A stretch of 14,710 nt of DNA from Pseudomonadota bacterium (GTDB lineage: Bacteria > Pseudomonadota > Alphaproteobacteria > Azospirillales > Azospirillaceae). Each line of letters begins with the position of its first letter. The first letter of the stretch is position 1. Both the position numbers and the translations under genes were made by a program. The DNA lies in assembly GCA_023416195.1 (NCBI GenBank), contig JAEZID010000193.1, positions 1-14,710 of the forward strand. The letters are read 5' to 3'. Below, one piece after another: positions 1-6,964 of this stretch. The notes beneath the pieces were generated by a model. That model saw nothing but the letters and a program-made list of their open reading frames with translations. It was not told where the DNA came from and ran no database searches.

Positions 1-1158
1 ACCCTCAGCGTCCGCCTGTCCGTGCGCATGGACGACGGATCGCGGCGCTCCTTCCCGGCATGGCGCTGCCGCTACGACGACACCCGTGGCCCCACCAAGG
101 GCGGCATCCGCTTCCACCCCAGCTCCAACGTGGAGGAAGTGACCACGCTGGCGTTCTGGATGACCTTCAAGTGCGCGGTGATGAACCTGCCCTACGGCGG
201 CGGCAAGGGCGCGGTGAAGGTCGATCCGCACAGCCTGTCCAAATCGGAGCTGGAGCGCCTGTCGCGGGCCTACGTGCAGGCCTTCGCCGGCATGATCGGC
301 CCCGACCGCGACATCCCGGCCCCGGACGTCTACACCAACTCCATGATCATGGGGTGGATGGCCGACGAGTACAGCTCCATCGTCCGCCAGCCGAGCCCGG
401 CGGTCATCACCGGCAAGCCCCTGCCGCTCGGCGGCTCCCTGGGCCGTGACGACGCGACGGCGCGCGGCGGCTTCTACCTGCTGAAGCATCTCGAAGCGGA
501 CCTGGGCCTCGCCGGCTCGGCCAAGCGCGTGGTGGTCCAGGGCTACGGCAACGCCGGCTTCCACATCGCCCGCCTGCTGCACGCCGACGGCTACCGCATC
601 GTCGGCCTGTCGGACTCGCGGGGGGCCATCGTCTGCGAGGACGGGCTGGATCCCCTGGCGGTGCAGGCGGCGAAGGAGCGCGGCGGTTCCGTGACGGCCT
701 ACACGGAGGGCGGTGCACGCGCCGTCAGCGAAACCGAGCTGCTGAGCATGAACTGCGAGGTTCTGGTGCCCGCCGCCCTGGAAGACCAGATCCACAAGGG
801 CAACGCCGGCTGCATCCGGGCCCGGATCGTTCTGGAACTCGCCAACGGCCCGGTCACCCCGGAGGCCGACCGCATCCTGGAGAAGGCGGGCGCCATCGTG
901 CTGCCGGACATCCTGGCGAACGCGGGCGGCGTGACGGTGTCGTATTTCGAGTGGGTGCAGAACCGCCAGGGCTACTACTGGAGCCTGAACGAGATCCATG
1001 ACCGCCTGCGCACGATCATGGAGACCGAGGGCCGCCGCGTGTGGGACATGCGCTCGTCCAAGGGCATCTCTATGCGCACGGCCGCCTATGCCCACGCGCT
1101 GGAGCGGTTGTCCAGCGCCATCGCCGCGCACGGGACGCAGCCGTTCTTCATCGGCTGA
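1..1158 (+). CDS. Glu/Leu/Phe/Val dehydrogenase family protein, probably glutamate dehydrogenase; 5' end outside the window
   Basis: Interconverts glutamate and 2-oxoglutarate plus ammonia (oxidative deamination or reductive amination) in the cytoplasm. The frame is open from base 1, so the N-terminus is cut off; 385 residues are visible against about 420 for the family, so about 35-45 are missing. Counting from the first visible codon, the substrate domain shows GGIRFHP, Lys57 in FKCAVM, the PYGGGKG motif with Lys69, and Asp109 in IPAPDVYT. These are the usual substrate-binding and catalytic residues. The Rossmann fold begins at 181 with GYGNAG, and the acidic end of the following strand (GLSDSRG) suggests NAD rather than NADP; that cofactor call is inference. 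The gene ends with TGA and is followed by a hairpin, so it is probably not cotranscribed with the downstream kinase. Leucine or valine dehydrogenase is a less likely alternative, because the GxGNAG and PAPD context reads as glutamate dehydrogenase. Confidence 0.94.
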   Translation, partial: TLSVRLSVRMDDGSRRSFPAWRCRYDDTRGPTKGGIRFHPSSNVEEVTTLAFWMTFKCAVMNLPYGGGKGAVKVDPHSLSKSELERLSRAYVQAFAGMIGPDRDIPAPDVYTNSMIMGWMADEYSSIVRQPSPAVITGKPLPLGGSLGRDDATARGGFYLLKHLEADLGLAGSAKRVVVQGYGNAGFHIARLLHADGYRIVGLSDSRGAIVCEDGLDPLAVQAAKERGGSVTAYTEGGARAVSETELLSMNCEVLVPAALEDQIHKGNAGCIRARIVLELANGPVTPEADRILEKAGAIVLPDILANAGGVTVSYFEWVQNRQGYYWSLNEIHDRLRTIMETEGRRVWDMRSSKGISMRTAAYAHALERLSSAIAAHGTQPFFIG

Positions 1159-1170
1159 CCGATGCGACGC

Positions 1171-1200
1171 AAGGACGGGGGCCTGCGGGTCCCCGTCCTT
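1171..1200 (+). terminator. Hairpin after the glutamate dehydrogenase gene
   Basis: AAGGACGGGG (1171-1180) and CCCCGTCCTT (1191-1200) form a perfect 10-bp stem around a 10-base loop, 12 bases after the stop codon. There is no U-run beyond it (GAAATAGG follows), so it is either a weak intrinsic terminator or an mRNA 3'-end stabilising structure. Confidence 0.6.
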
Positions 1201-1276
1201 GAAATAGGAGAATTCGTCGGGCAGCGGTATAGTCCACGCGTTGCCGGCGCGTGCCGCCCCGAAAGACTGCCCTGAC

Positions 1277-2941
1277 ATGCCGTTCTTGCCCGCCAGCCGC
1301 GCCATGGGAGCGTCGTTCCCCGCCGTCTTGACCGGACGGGACATGCTCGTGCTGTCGCTCGCCTTCCTGGCGGCCTATCTGCCCATCGACTGGCTGACCT
1401 TCATCCACCCGCGCCCCAGCCTGAACATCACCCCATGGAACCCGCCGGCCGGGCTGTACATGGCCCTGCTGCTGTGGACCGGGTTTCGCGGCGTGCCGAT
1501 GGTCTATGCCACGCTGGTCCTGGCCGACCTGGTGGTGCGCGGGCATCCCGCGTCGATCGCGTCCCTGCTGCTGTCGAACCTCGTCATCGTCGCCGGCTAT
1601 GCCGCCGCCGCCGACGTCCTGCGCCGCCGCGTGGCGATCGATCTGGCGCTGAACAAGGTGCGCGACGTCGGCTGGCTGGTCGGCGTCACCTTCCTGAGCG
1701 CCGCCCTCGTTGCGCCGGCTTTCGTCGGCGTGTTCGCCCTGGACGGTGCCCTCGCCACCGCCGACCTGCCGATGCTGGCCTTTCAGTACTGGCTGGGGGA
1801 CGCCATCGGCATCGCCGTGGTCACCCCGTTCCTCCTTCTCCTCTACCGCCCGGAACGGACACCCGCCTGGAGCATGCCGAGGACGCCCTCGGCGGCCCAG
1901 ACCGCCTCCATCGCGGCGGCTCTGGTCATCGTCTTCCTGCCGGTCGGCGAGGGCCAGTTCAACCTCTTCTACGTCCTGTTCATCCCCTTGGTGTGGGTGG
2001 CCGTGTCGCAGGGGCTGTCGGGGGCGGTGCTGGCCGCGCTGGCCATCCAGAGCGGCCTGATCGCCGGTTTGCAGGCCATCGGCTTCCCCTTGCACGCCGT
2101 CATCTATCATCAGACGCTGATGCTGGCGCTGGCCATCACGGCGCTGTTCCTCGGCGCGCTCGTCAGCGAGCGGCGCGAGGTCGAGGTCCGGCTGCGCGAG
2201 CACCAGGCCGAGTTGGCCCACATCGCCCGCCTCGCGGTGACCGGGGAGATGGCGTCGGCCCTGGCCCACGAGCTGAACCAGCCGCTGCTCGCCTCGATCA
2301 GCTACGCGCGTGCCGCCCAACGGGTTCTGGAGGGCAGCGACACGCCGCCGCGCGCCCAGGAACTCATCGACAAGGCGGTGATCCAGGCGGAGCGGGCCGG
2401 CGAGGTGATCCGGGGGCTGCGCACCTTCCTGAGCAAGGGGGCGCTTCAGCTGGCGCCGGAATCGCCCGCCGAGATCGTGCGCGAAACGCTGGCGCTGGTG
2501 CGCGGCGATGCGGCCTACAACCGGGTCCAGCTGCGGGTGGAGATGACGGAGCCGCTCCCCCTCGTGGCGTGCGATCGCATCCAGATCGAGCAGGTCCTCC
2601 TCAACCTCGTGCACAACAGCATCGAAGCCATCGCCGCGTCCGGCAGCCCCGCGCGCGAGGTCGTCCTCCGCGCTCGGGCCACGGCCCCCGGCGGCGTCAC
2701 CTTCACGGTCGAGGACACCGGACCCGGCGTGGCGGCCGACATGATCGACCGCCTGTATTCGCCCTTCGCCACCACGAAGCCGGCGGGCATGGGGCTCGGC
2801 CTGCCGATCTGCCGCTCCATCGTCGAGAGCCACGGCGGCCGCCTGTGGCTGGGCCAGACCGGTGAGACCGGCTCCATTTTCCACGTGTTTCTGCCCGCAG
2901 CGCCCCCCGATGTCCGGCCGTCTCATGACCGAGCCCAATAA
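1277..2941 (+). CDS. MASE1-type membrane sensor histidine kinase
   Basis: Inner-membrane sensor kinase that autophosphorylates on His and passes the phosphate to a response regulator, presumably the one encoded by the overlapping next gene. From the ATG at 1277 it is 554 residues. Residues about 23-300 are a run of hydrophobic helices with the NPPAGLYMALLLWTGFRG signature typical of MASE1 sensors, so the ligand is sensed in or near the membrane; it is not predictable here. A short cytoplasmic linker leads to HisKA with the H-box ALAHELNQPL (His331). The HATPase domain follows: N-box NLVHNSIEAI (Asn447), G1 EDTGPG (Asp480) and G2 GMGLGLPICRSIVESHGG (from 504). This DHp/CA set resembles the FixL/DctB type. 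The start is uncertain: TTG 1241 and ATG 1304 are also in frame and none has a clear Shine-Dalgarno. All key catalytic residues are present. Confidence 0.94.
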   Translation: MPFLPASRAMGASFPAVLTGRDMLVLSLAFLAAYLPIDWLTFIHPRPSLNITPWNPPAGLYMALLLWTGFRGVPMVYATLVLADLVVRGHPASIASLLLSNLVIVAGYAAAADVLRRRVAIDLALNKVRDVGWLVGVTFLSAALVAPAFVGVFALDGALATADLPMLAFQYWLGDAIGIAVVTPFLLLLYRPERTPAWSMPRTPSAAQTASIAAALVIVFLPVGEGQFNLFYVLFIPLVWVAVSQGLSGAVLAALAIQSGLIAGLQAIGFPLHAVIYHQTLMLALAITALFLGALVSERREVEVRLREHQAELAHIARLAVTGEMASALAHELNQPLLASISYARAAQRVLEGSDTPPRAQELIDKAVIQAERAGEVIRGLRTFLSKGALQLAPESPAEIVRETLALVRGDAAYNRVQLRVEMTEPLPLVACDRIQIEQVLLNLVHNSIEAIAASGSPAREVVLRARATAPGGVTFTVEDTGPGVAADMIDRLYSPFATTKPAGMGLGLPICRSIVESHGGRLWLGQTGETGSIFHVFLPAAPPDVRPSHDRAQ

Positions 2942-3557
2942 GCCTTTCACCGTGGAGCCGACCGTCTTCATCATCGACGACGACGAGGCCGTTCGCGACG
3001 CTCTGGCCGCTCTGGCCGAGGTGGCCGGCCTGTCCGTCCGCACCTTCGCCAACGCGCTGGAGTTCCTGGAACGCTACGGCCCGGAGCAGCCGGGCTGCGT
3101 GGTGGCCGACCTTCGCATGCCCTTCATGGACGGTCTTGAGCTTCAGGAGGAGTTGTCCCGGCGCGGCTGCGGCCTTCCGGTCATCATCATCACCGCCCAC
3201 GGCGAGGTGAGTTCCGCCGTCACCGCCTTCCGGGCCGGAGCCGTCGATTTTCTGGAGAAGCCCTTCGATGACGGCGTCTTCCTGCGCCGCATCCACGAGG
3301 CGTTGCAGCGCGACGCCCACCAACGCCGTGACCGCTCCGCGGCGGCGTCGGCCCTGGCGAAGCTGGCCCTTCTCAGTCCCCGCGAACGGGATGTCGCCGA
3401 ACTCATGGTCGAGGGCTGCGCCAACAAGGCCATCGCGACCCGTCTGGGGATCGGCGTCCGCACCGTGGAGACGCACCGCGCCAACATCCTGAGCAAGCTC
3501 GACATCCGCACGATCGCGGAACTCATGCGTCTTTGGATGCACACGCACGTTCAATGA
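2925..3557 (+). CDS. FixJ/NarL-type response regulator with LuxR-family HTH
   Basis: DNA-binding response regulator of 210 residues, the likely partner of the preceding kinase: its ATG lies 14 bases upstream of the kinase stop codon, giving a 17-base overlap and probable translational coupling. The receiver (about 13-125) has the full active site: acidic triad Asp18-20, phospho-acceptor Asp62 in ADLRMP, Thr90 and Lys112 in EKPF. The EKPF motif and overall spacing are FixJ-like. The C-terminal HTH (about 150-208) begins LSPRERDVAELM and carries VRTVETHRANILSKL, the recognition region of LuxR/FixJ proteins. An alternative in-frame ATG lies at 2910. The target genes are unknown; the beta-helix gene 356 bases downstream on the same strand is an obvious candidate, but only by position. 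Unlike the three receiver-type proteins further right, this one should be phosphorylatable. Confidence 0.95.
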   Translation: MTEPNKPFTVEPTVFIIDDDEAVRDALAALAEVAGLSVRTFANALEFLERYGPEQPGCVVADLRMPFMDGLELQEELSRRGCGLPVIIITAHGEVSSAVTAFRAGAVDFLEKPFDDGVFLRRIHEALQRDAHQRRDRSAAASALAKLALLSPRERDVAELMVEGCANKAIATRLGIGVRTVETHRANILSKLDIRTIAELMRLWMHTHVQ

Positions 3558-3913
3558 GGCGGCTCACTCCCCTTCGTCTTCGAGGGTGACGTAAGGTTTA
3601 CCAGCCCCGCTGGCCCAGTGGCGAAAGCGTAGAACGCCGCGTCCTGTGACGCGGTCGCAACGTGTGGCTAATTTGCAGCATTTGTATAAAGTTTTTCGCA
3701 ATCATGTCTGACTATCGCCCTATTACGCCGACCTATAGTCCGCGTGCAAACGGAACCGCGTCGGAGTGGCGGTGGGATGGCCGGTTCTCCGGCCGATGCT
3801 GAACAGTCCGCTGCTGCCGGCGCCGTCTGGCGACGCTGTCCGGGGCTCCGCCGCGAAAATCCGACGTCGGTTCCAGAAGTTTATACGCACGCACAAAGTA
3901 GAAAGGCACAACG
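3558..3913 (+). other. Intergenic region and probable long leader of the beta-helix gene
   Basis: 356 bases with no credible gene. It holds several dyads: CCAGC-CCC-GCTGG (3601-3613), CCGCGTC-CTGT-GACGCGG (3637-3654), GGCCGG-TTCT-CCGGCC (3779-3794) and the palindrome CCGACGTCGG (3861-3870). The stretch 3666-3740 is AT-richer and contains TATAAA (3685-3690) and CTATAG (3733-3738), but I find no -35 at acceptable spacing, so the promoter is not assigned. A Shine-Dalgarno GAAAGG (3901-3906) sits 7 bases before the next ATG. Confidence 0.6.
3637..3654. repeat. Perfect 7-bp inverted repeat (possible operator or hairpin)
   Basis: CCGCGTC and GACGCGG are separated by CTGT. It lies 80 bases after the response regulator stop with no T-run, so an operator dyad or mRNA hairpin is as likely as a terminator. 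Confidence 0.4.
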
Positions 3914-6055
3914 ATGGCCGACATTTACGTCTCGACGACCGGCTCGGATTCCAACGCCGGCACCCAGGATTCGCCGTTCAAGACGATCCTGAAGGCCTCC
4001 CAGGTCGCCACGGCCGGCACGACGGTGCACGTCGCCCCCGGCACCTATCAGGGTGGCTTCAAGACGACGACCAGCGGCACAGAGTCGGCGCCGATCCATT
4101 ATGTGTCGGACGTGAAGTGGGGCGCCAAGATCGTTCCGCCGGCCAATTCCACGTCCGACACCGCCTGGAACAACCGTGGCGCCCACGTCACGATCGACGG
4201 GTTCGAGGTCGACGGTTCGGGCAGCTACGGCGGCACGCAGTGGCGCTGGGGCATCTACACGGGCGGGGATCAGTCCAGCATCGTGAACAGCAAGGTGCAC
4301 GACATCGCCCGCAACACGACCGCGCTGGGCGATTCCAACGGCGGCGCCGGCATCCAGGGCGACGGCTATTACGGCGGAAGCGATTTCACGCTGAACAACA
4401 ACATCGTCTACAACGTCGGTCCGGCCAACACGACCAACGGCCTGATCCACGGCATCTACATCTCCGCGCCGGGCACGGTCGAGAACAACCTCGTCTACGG
4501 GGTCCCCGGCGTGGGCATCCACCTGTGGCACGACGCCCACCACATCGACATCCTGAACAACACGGTGTTCAACAACGGGGCGGGCATCCTGGTCGGCGCC
4601 GGCGACTACGTCACGGGCAACGCCCCGGCCGACTATGTGAACGTCGTCAACAACATCGTCTACAAGAACGCGCAGAACGGCATCACCGAGCAGGGCACCA
4701 CCGGCTCGCACAACACCTACGTCAACAACCTCGTCTACGGGAACGGCAACAACTGGGACCTGGACCCCGGCAAGACCCACACCGGCACCATCTCCGCCGA
4801 TCCGAAGTTCGTGAACTACATCGCGACGGGCGGCGGTGACTACCGCCTCGCGGCGGATTCGCCGGCGATCGACGCGGGCAAGACCCTGACGCAGCTGACC
4901 ACCGACCTCGACGGCGTGTCGCGCACCCAGGGCTCCGGCTACGACATCGGCGCCTACGAGTACAAGGCCACCACGACGCCGGCCCCGACTCCGGAACCCA
5001 CGCCCACCCCGACGCCCACCCCCACCCCCACTCCGACCCCGACCACGGGCATGACCAACATCGTCGTGAACGCCCAGGGCACCCCGGCGGGTGGCGTGAA
5101 CGCGCACTTCACCCTGCTGGTGGACGGCAAGAAGGTCGGTGAAGGTGTCACGGGCACAACGGCCAAGGACTTCTCTTTCGACGCCAGCGTGACCGCCGAG
5201 CAGGCCCACAAAGTGCAGGTGCAGTTCGACAACGACGCCACCATCAACGGTCAGGACCGCAACCTGATCGTCAACAAGGTCACCATCAACGGGAAGAGCG
5301 TCCTGCCGACCGACAGCATCGTCACCTACGACAAGGGCGCACTGGACGGCAAGGATGTGGTCGCCGGTCAGTCGGGCCTGTGGTGGAACGGGGCGCTGGT
5401 CGTCGGCGCCGACGAGAGCTACTTCCCGGCGGGCACCGGCACGGCCCCGACGGCGCCCTCGGCCGGCGCGTCGACGATCGTGATCAACGCGCTCGGCTCC
5501 CCGGCGGGTGGCGTGAACGCGCACTTCACCCTGCTGGTGGACGGCAAGGAGGTCGGCGAGGGCGTCACGGGCACGACGGCCAAGGACTTCACCTTCAACG
5601 CCGACATCGCCTCCGGCGCCGGGCACAAGGTGCAGGTCCAGTACGACAACGATACCCACATCGACGGTCAGGACCGCAACCTGATCGTCAACAAGGTCAC
5701 CATCAACGGCAAGAGCGTCCTGCCGACCGACAGCATCGTCACCTACGACAAGGGTGCGCTGGACGGTCAGGACGTGGCCAAGGGCCAGTCGGGGCTGTGG
5801 TGGAACGGGGCGCTCGTCGTCGATGCCGACAAGAGCTTCTTCCCGGCCACGGCGACCACGGCGGCCACTCCGCTGGGTGGGGCCGACCAGCTGAACGTCT
5901 ACAGCCACCTCGTGGCCCAGGGGCATTCGGTCGAGGGCGCCGACGCCCTGTCCGCCGCCTCGGCCGACGCCATGGCCCATGGCGTTGATTTCAGCGCTTA
6001 CGCCGCGGGCGATTATGGGATCGATCCGCTGCACCACCAGCTCGACGCCGCCTGA
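3914..6055 (+). CDS. Right-handed parallel beta-helix protein with Thr/Pro linker and two CBM60-like carbohydrate-binding domains
   Basis: 713 residues; the likely role is binding and possibly cleaving or epimerising a polysaccharide outside the cell. The ATG is fixed by GAAAGG 7 bases upstream and by an in-frame TAG at 3899-3901. The N-terminal domain (1-352) opens with IYVSTTGSDSNAGT and AGTTVHVAPGTY, typical of pectate-lyase-like beta-helices (PL9 and relatives), and continues with Asn-rich coils such as NNIVYNVG and NNLVYGVPGVGIHLW. A catalytic set cannot be assigned by eye. A Thr/Pro linker (353-379) precedes two CBM60-like domains (381-505 and 520-644), each with GGVNAHFTLLVDGK, an FDND or YDND motif and QDRNLIVNKVTINGKSVL. 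That family binds xylan-type ligands through Ca2+, so the two copies may raise avidity. The Ala-rich tail 645-713 ends DYGIDPLHHQLDAA. There is no signal peptide, so if it is exported a C-terminal type I signal is the best guess; no RTX nonapeptides are seen. Monocistronic by context. Confidence 0.9.
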   Translation: MADIYVSTTGSDSNAGTQDSPFKTILKASQVATAGTTVHVAPGTYQGGFKTTTSGTESAPIHYVSDVKWGAKIVPPANSTSDTAWNNRGAHVTIDGFEVDGSGSYGGTQWRWGIYTGGDQSSIVNSKVHDIARNTTALGDSNGGAGIQGDGYYGGSDFTLNNNIVYNVGPANTTNGLIHGIYISAPGTVENNLVYGVPGVGIHLWHDAHHIDILNNTVFNNGAGILVGAGDYVTGNAPADYVNVVNNIVYKNAQNGITEQGTTGSHNTYVNNLVYGNGNNWDLDPGKTHTGTISADPKFVNYIATGGGDYRLAADSPAIDAGKTLTQLTTDLDGVSRTQGSGYDIGAYEYKATTTPAPTPEPTPTPTPTPTPTPTPTTGMTNIVVNAQGTPAGGVNAHFTLLVDGKKVGEGVTGTTAKDFSFDASVTAEQAHKVQVQFDNDATINGQDRNLIVNKVTINGKSVLPTDSIVTYDKGALDGKDVVAGQSGLWWNGALVVGADESYFPAGTGTAPTAPSAGASTIVINALGSPAGGVNAHFTLLVDGKEVGEGVTGTTAKDFTFNADIASGAGHKVQVQYDNDTHIDGQDRNLIVNKVTINGKSVLPTDSIVTYDKGALDGQDVAKGQSGLWWNGALVVDADKSFFPATATTAATPLGGADQLNVYSHLVAQGHSVEGADALSAASADAMAHGVDFSAYAAGDYGIDPLHHQLDAA
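4979..5046 (+). repeat. Low-complexity Thr/Pro-coding tract
   Basis: Alternating CCN/ACN codons encode the PTPTPTP linker between the beta-helix and the first carbohydrate-binding domain. Such tracts change length readily by slippage and can be misassembled. Confidence 0.85.
5054..5428 (+). repeat. Direct repeat, copy 1 (first CBM60-like domain)
   Basis: Matches 5471-5845 at a constant offset of 417 bases (139 codons). The block from about 5248 to 5338 is identical to copy 2 except for one base (GGG/GGC at 5293), including silent positions. The first part (CCGGCGGGTGGCGTGAACGC onward) is also identical over more than 40 bases. Confidence 0.9.
5471..5845 (+). repeat. Direct repeat, copy 2 (second CBM60-like domain)
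   Basis: Second copy of the domain at 5054-5428. The middle of the domain (about 5590-5665) differs in both sequence and protein, while its two flanks are almost unchanged. This pattern suggests recent duplication or patchy gene conversion. Confidence 0.9.
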
Positions 6056-6088
6056 AGCTCGGCGGACACTGGGAACGTATCTGCATGC

Positions 6089-6120
6089 GGGGAGCGCCTT
6101 CGGGCGCTCCCCGTTTTGCA
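6089..6120 (+). terminator. Strong intrinsic terminator of the beta-helix gene
   Basis: GGGGAGCGCC (6089-6098), a stable TTCG tetraloop, and GGCGCTCCCC (6103-6112) form a perfect 10-bp stem. GTTTTGCATTTT follows, 34 bases after the stop codon. Confidence 0.94.
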
Positions 6121-6171
6121 TTTTGAGGGCTCCGGCGGCGGCGTCCATCCGGCAGGGCGTCTGGGCTGAAC

Positions 6172-6222
6172 CTCATCCTTTCCGGTGACAAGGCATCATC
6201 CCCGACCGGAAATGGTGATGAG
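6172..6222. repeat. Spaced inverted repeat, possible structured RNA or regulatory dyad
   Basis: CTCATC-C-TTTCCGGT (6172-6186) pairs with ACCGGAAA (6205-6212) and GATGAG (6217-6222): 8 bp perfect, a small asymmetric bulge, then 6 bp perfect, around an 18-base loop. No U-run follows. Confidence 0.55.
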
Positions 6223-6519
6223 CCCGGCCGGGAATAGGTACGGACGCCACGGTTTCCCCGTGCGCCGATCCGCCACATTGTGAACTGTTCCTGGCCGTCG
6301 CCCTTTCATAGAATGGAAAAAATCAAGAAATCGAATTCTGTGATGGTGAGATCGCTACACTGCCGTTCAAGGCTCTCTGCGCGCATGCGCTTTCGCGATG
6401 ATTTGCAGGCATAGCCATCGCCATTGTCCATCAAGGCACGTATTTATGGAAACTTTTGCCGCGCCGCCACGAAGCCTGTCCAATGGATGGGGCTGCGGCG
6501 TCGATCCGGAGACGCTGCA

Positions 6520-6852
6520 ATGCAGATGACGAATGCGATGCGATTAGAGCAACACAGTTCCGACGGCATTTGGAGCAACGGCATGGTGAACGCCAGCCTG
6601 CGCGGAATATCCGTGTCAGAGGCCGAATGCGTTCTGGCCAACATCTGGCACCGCGTCGAGGAATATGGAGCCGACGCGCCGCGGATGCAGTTCGATTTTC
6701 GCCGCGACGGAAGCATCAACATCCAGTTGTCGTTCACGGATCCGGTGATCGCGGCGCTCGTCTTGAACGGGTTGACCACCGGCACGGACGGCCGGGACCA
6801 ACGGAAGGCCGCCTCGATCCACGCGCCGGATCCGATGGCTCCACCCAGTTGA
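6520..6852 (+). CDS. Small hypothetical protein
   Basis: 110 residues; I do not recognise the family. The ATG at 6520 is chosen because GGAG (6508-6511) sits 8 bases upstream; an upstream TTG at 6424 would add 32 residues without a comparable site. The protein is soluble, with no signal peptide or membrane segment. Residues about 23-85 read as a compact alpha/beta unit: a Ser/Glu-capped helix (SVSEAECVLANIWHRVEEYG), then strands RMQFDFRRDG and SINIQLSFTD, then a helix PVIAALVLNGL. The tail from 86 is polar and probably disordered. It is convergent with the pseudo-receiver regulator at 6965-7801, with that gene's terminator between them. Codon use is less biased than in the metabolic genes, as for the other genes of this segment. 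Confidence 0.6.
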   Translation: MQMTNAMRLEQHSSDGIWSNGMVNASLRGISVSEAECVLANIWHRVEEYGADAPRMQFDFRRDGSINIQLSFTDPVIAALVLNGLTTGTDGRDQRKAASIHAPDPMAPPS

Positions 6853-6879
6853 GGGATCGAAGCCCAGGGCAGCCTTGCA

Positions 6880-6924
6880 CCAGCACGAAAAGCGCCACCC
6901 GCTGGACGCAGCCAGCGGCGGCGC
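6880..6924 (-). terminator. Intrinsic terminator of the LuxR-type regulator gene
   Basis: Read on the minus strand, GGCGC/GCGCC and CCGCTGG/CCAGCGG form a two-part 12-bp stem (plus positions 6892-6905 and 6912-6924) around a 6-base loop, followed by TTTTCG. It lies 40 bases beyond the stop codon at 6965. Confidence 0.8.
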
Positions 6925-6964
6925 ATTCTCGTAACCGCGACGACTGTGCAAGACGCCCTATGGT

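Larger units (their letters stand above)
6056..6519 (+). other. Intergenic region between the beta-helix gene and the small hypothetical gene
   Basis: 464 bases with no supported gene. It holds the terminator at 6089-6120, a long spaced inverted repeat at 6172-6222 and the palindrome CCCGGCCGGG (6223-6232). An AT-richer stretch around 6305-6350 contains a -10-like TAGAAT (6311-6316) without a convincing -35. Confidence 0.55.

Noticed and set aside
1148..3052. 634-codon open frame on the minus strand opposite the sensor kinase
   Set aside because: Low-complexity Gly/Arg/Gln/Asp translation with no motifs; the plus strand has complete kinase H, N and G boxes.
3666..3680. Possible sigma-54 promoter (TGGC...TTGCA) before the beta-helix gene
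   Set aside because: The GG and GC elements are about 3 bases too close together for the -24/-12 spacing.
4979..5046. Thr/Pro-coding tract considered as a CRISPR or tandem-repeat array
   Set aside because: It is in-frame low-complexity linker coding sequence with no repeat-spacer structure.
3881..6148. 755-codon open frame on the minus strand opposite the beta-helix gene
   Set aside because: It is the mirror of a high-GC gene with strong third-position bias. Its translation is Val/Arg/Gly/Asp-rich without domains, while the plus strand shows clear beta-helix and CBM motifs, a ribosome site and a terminator.
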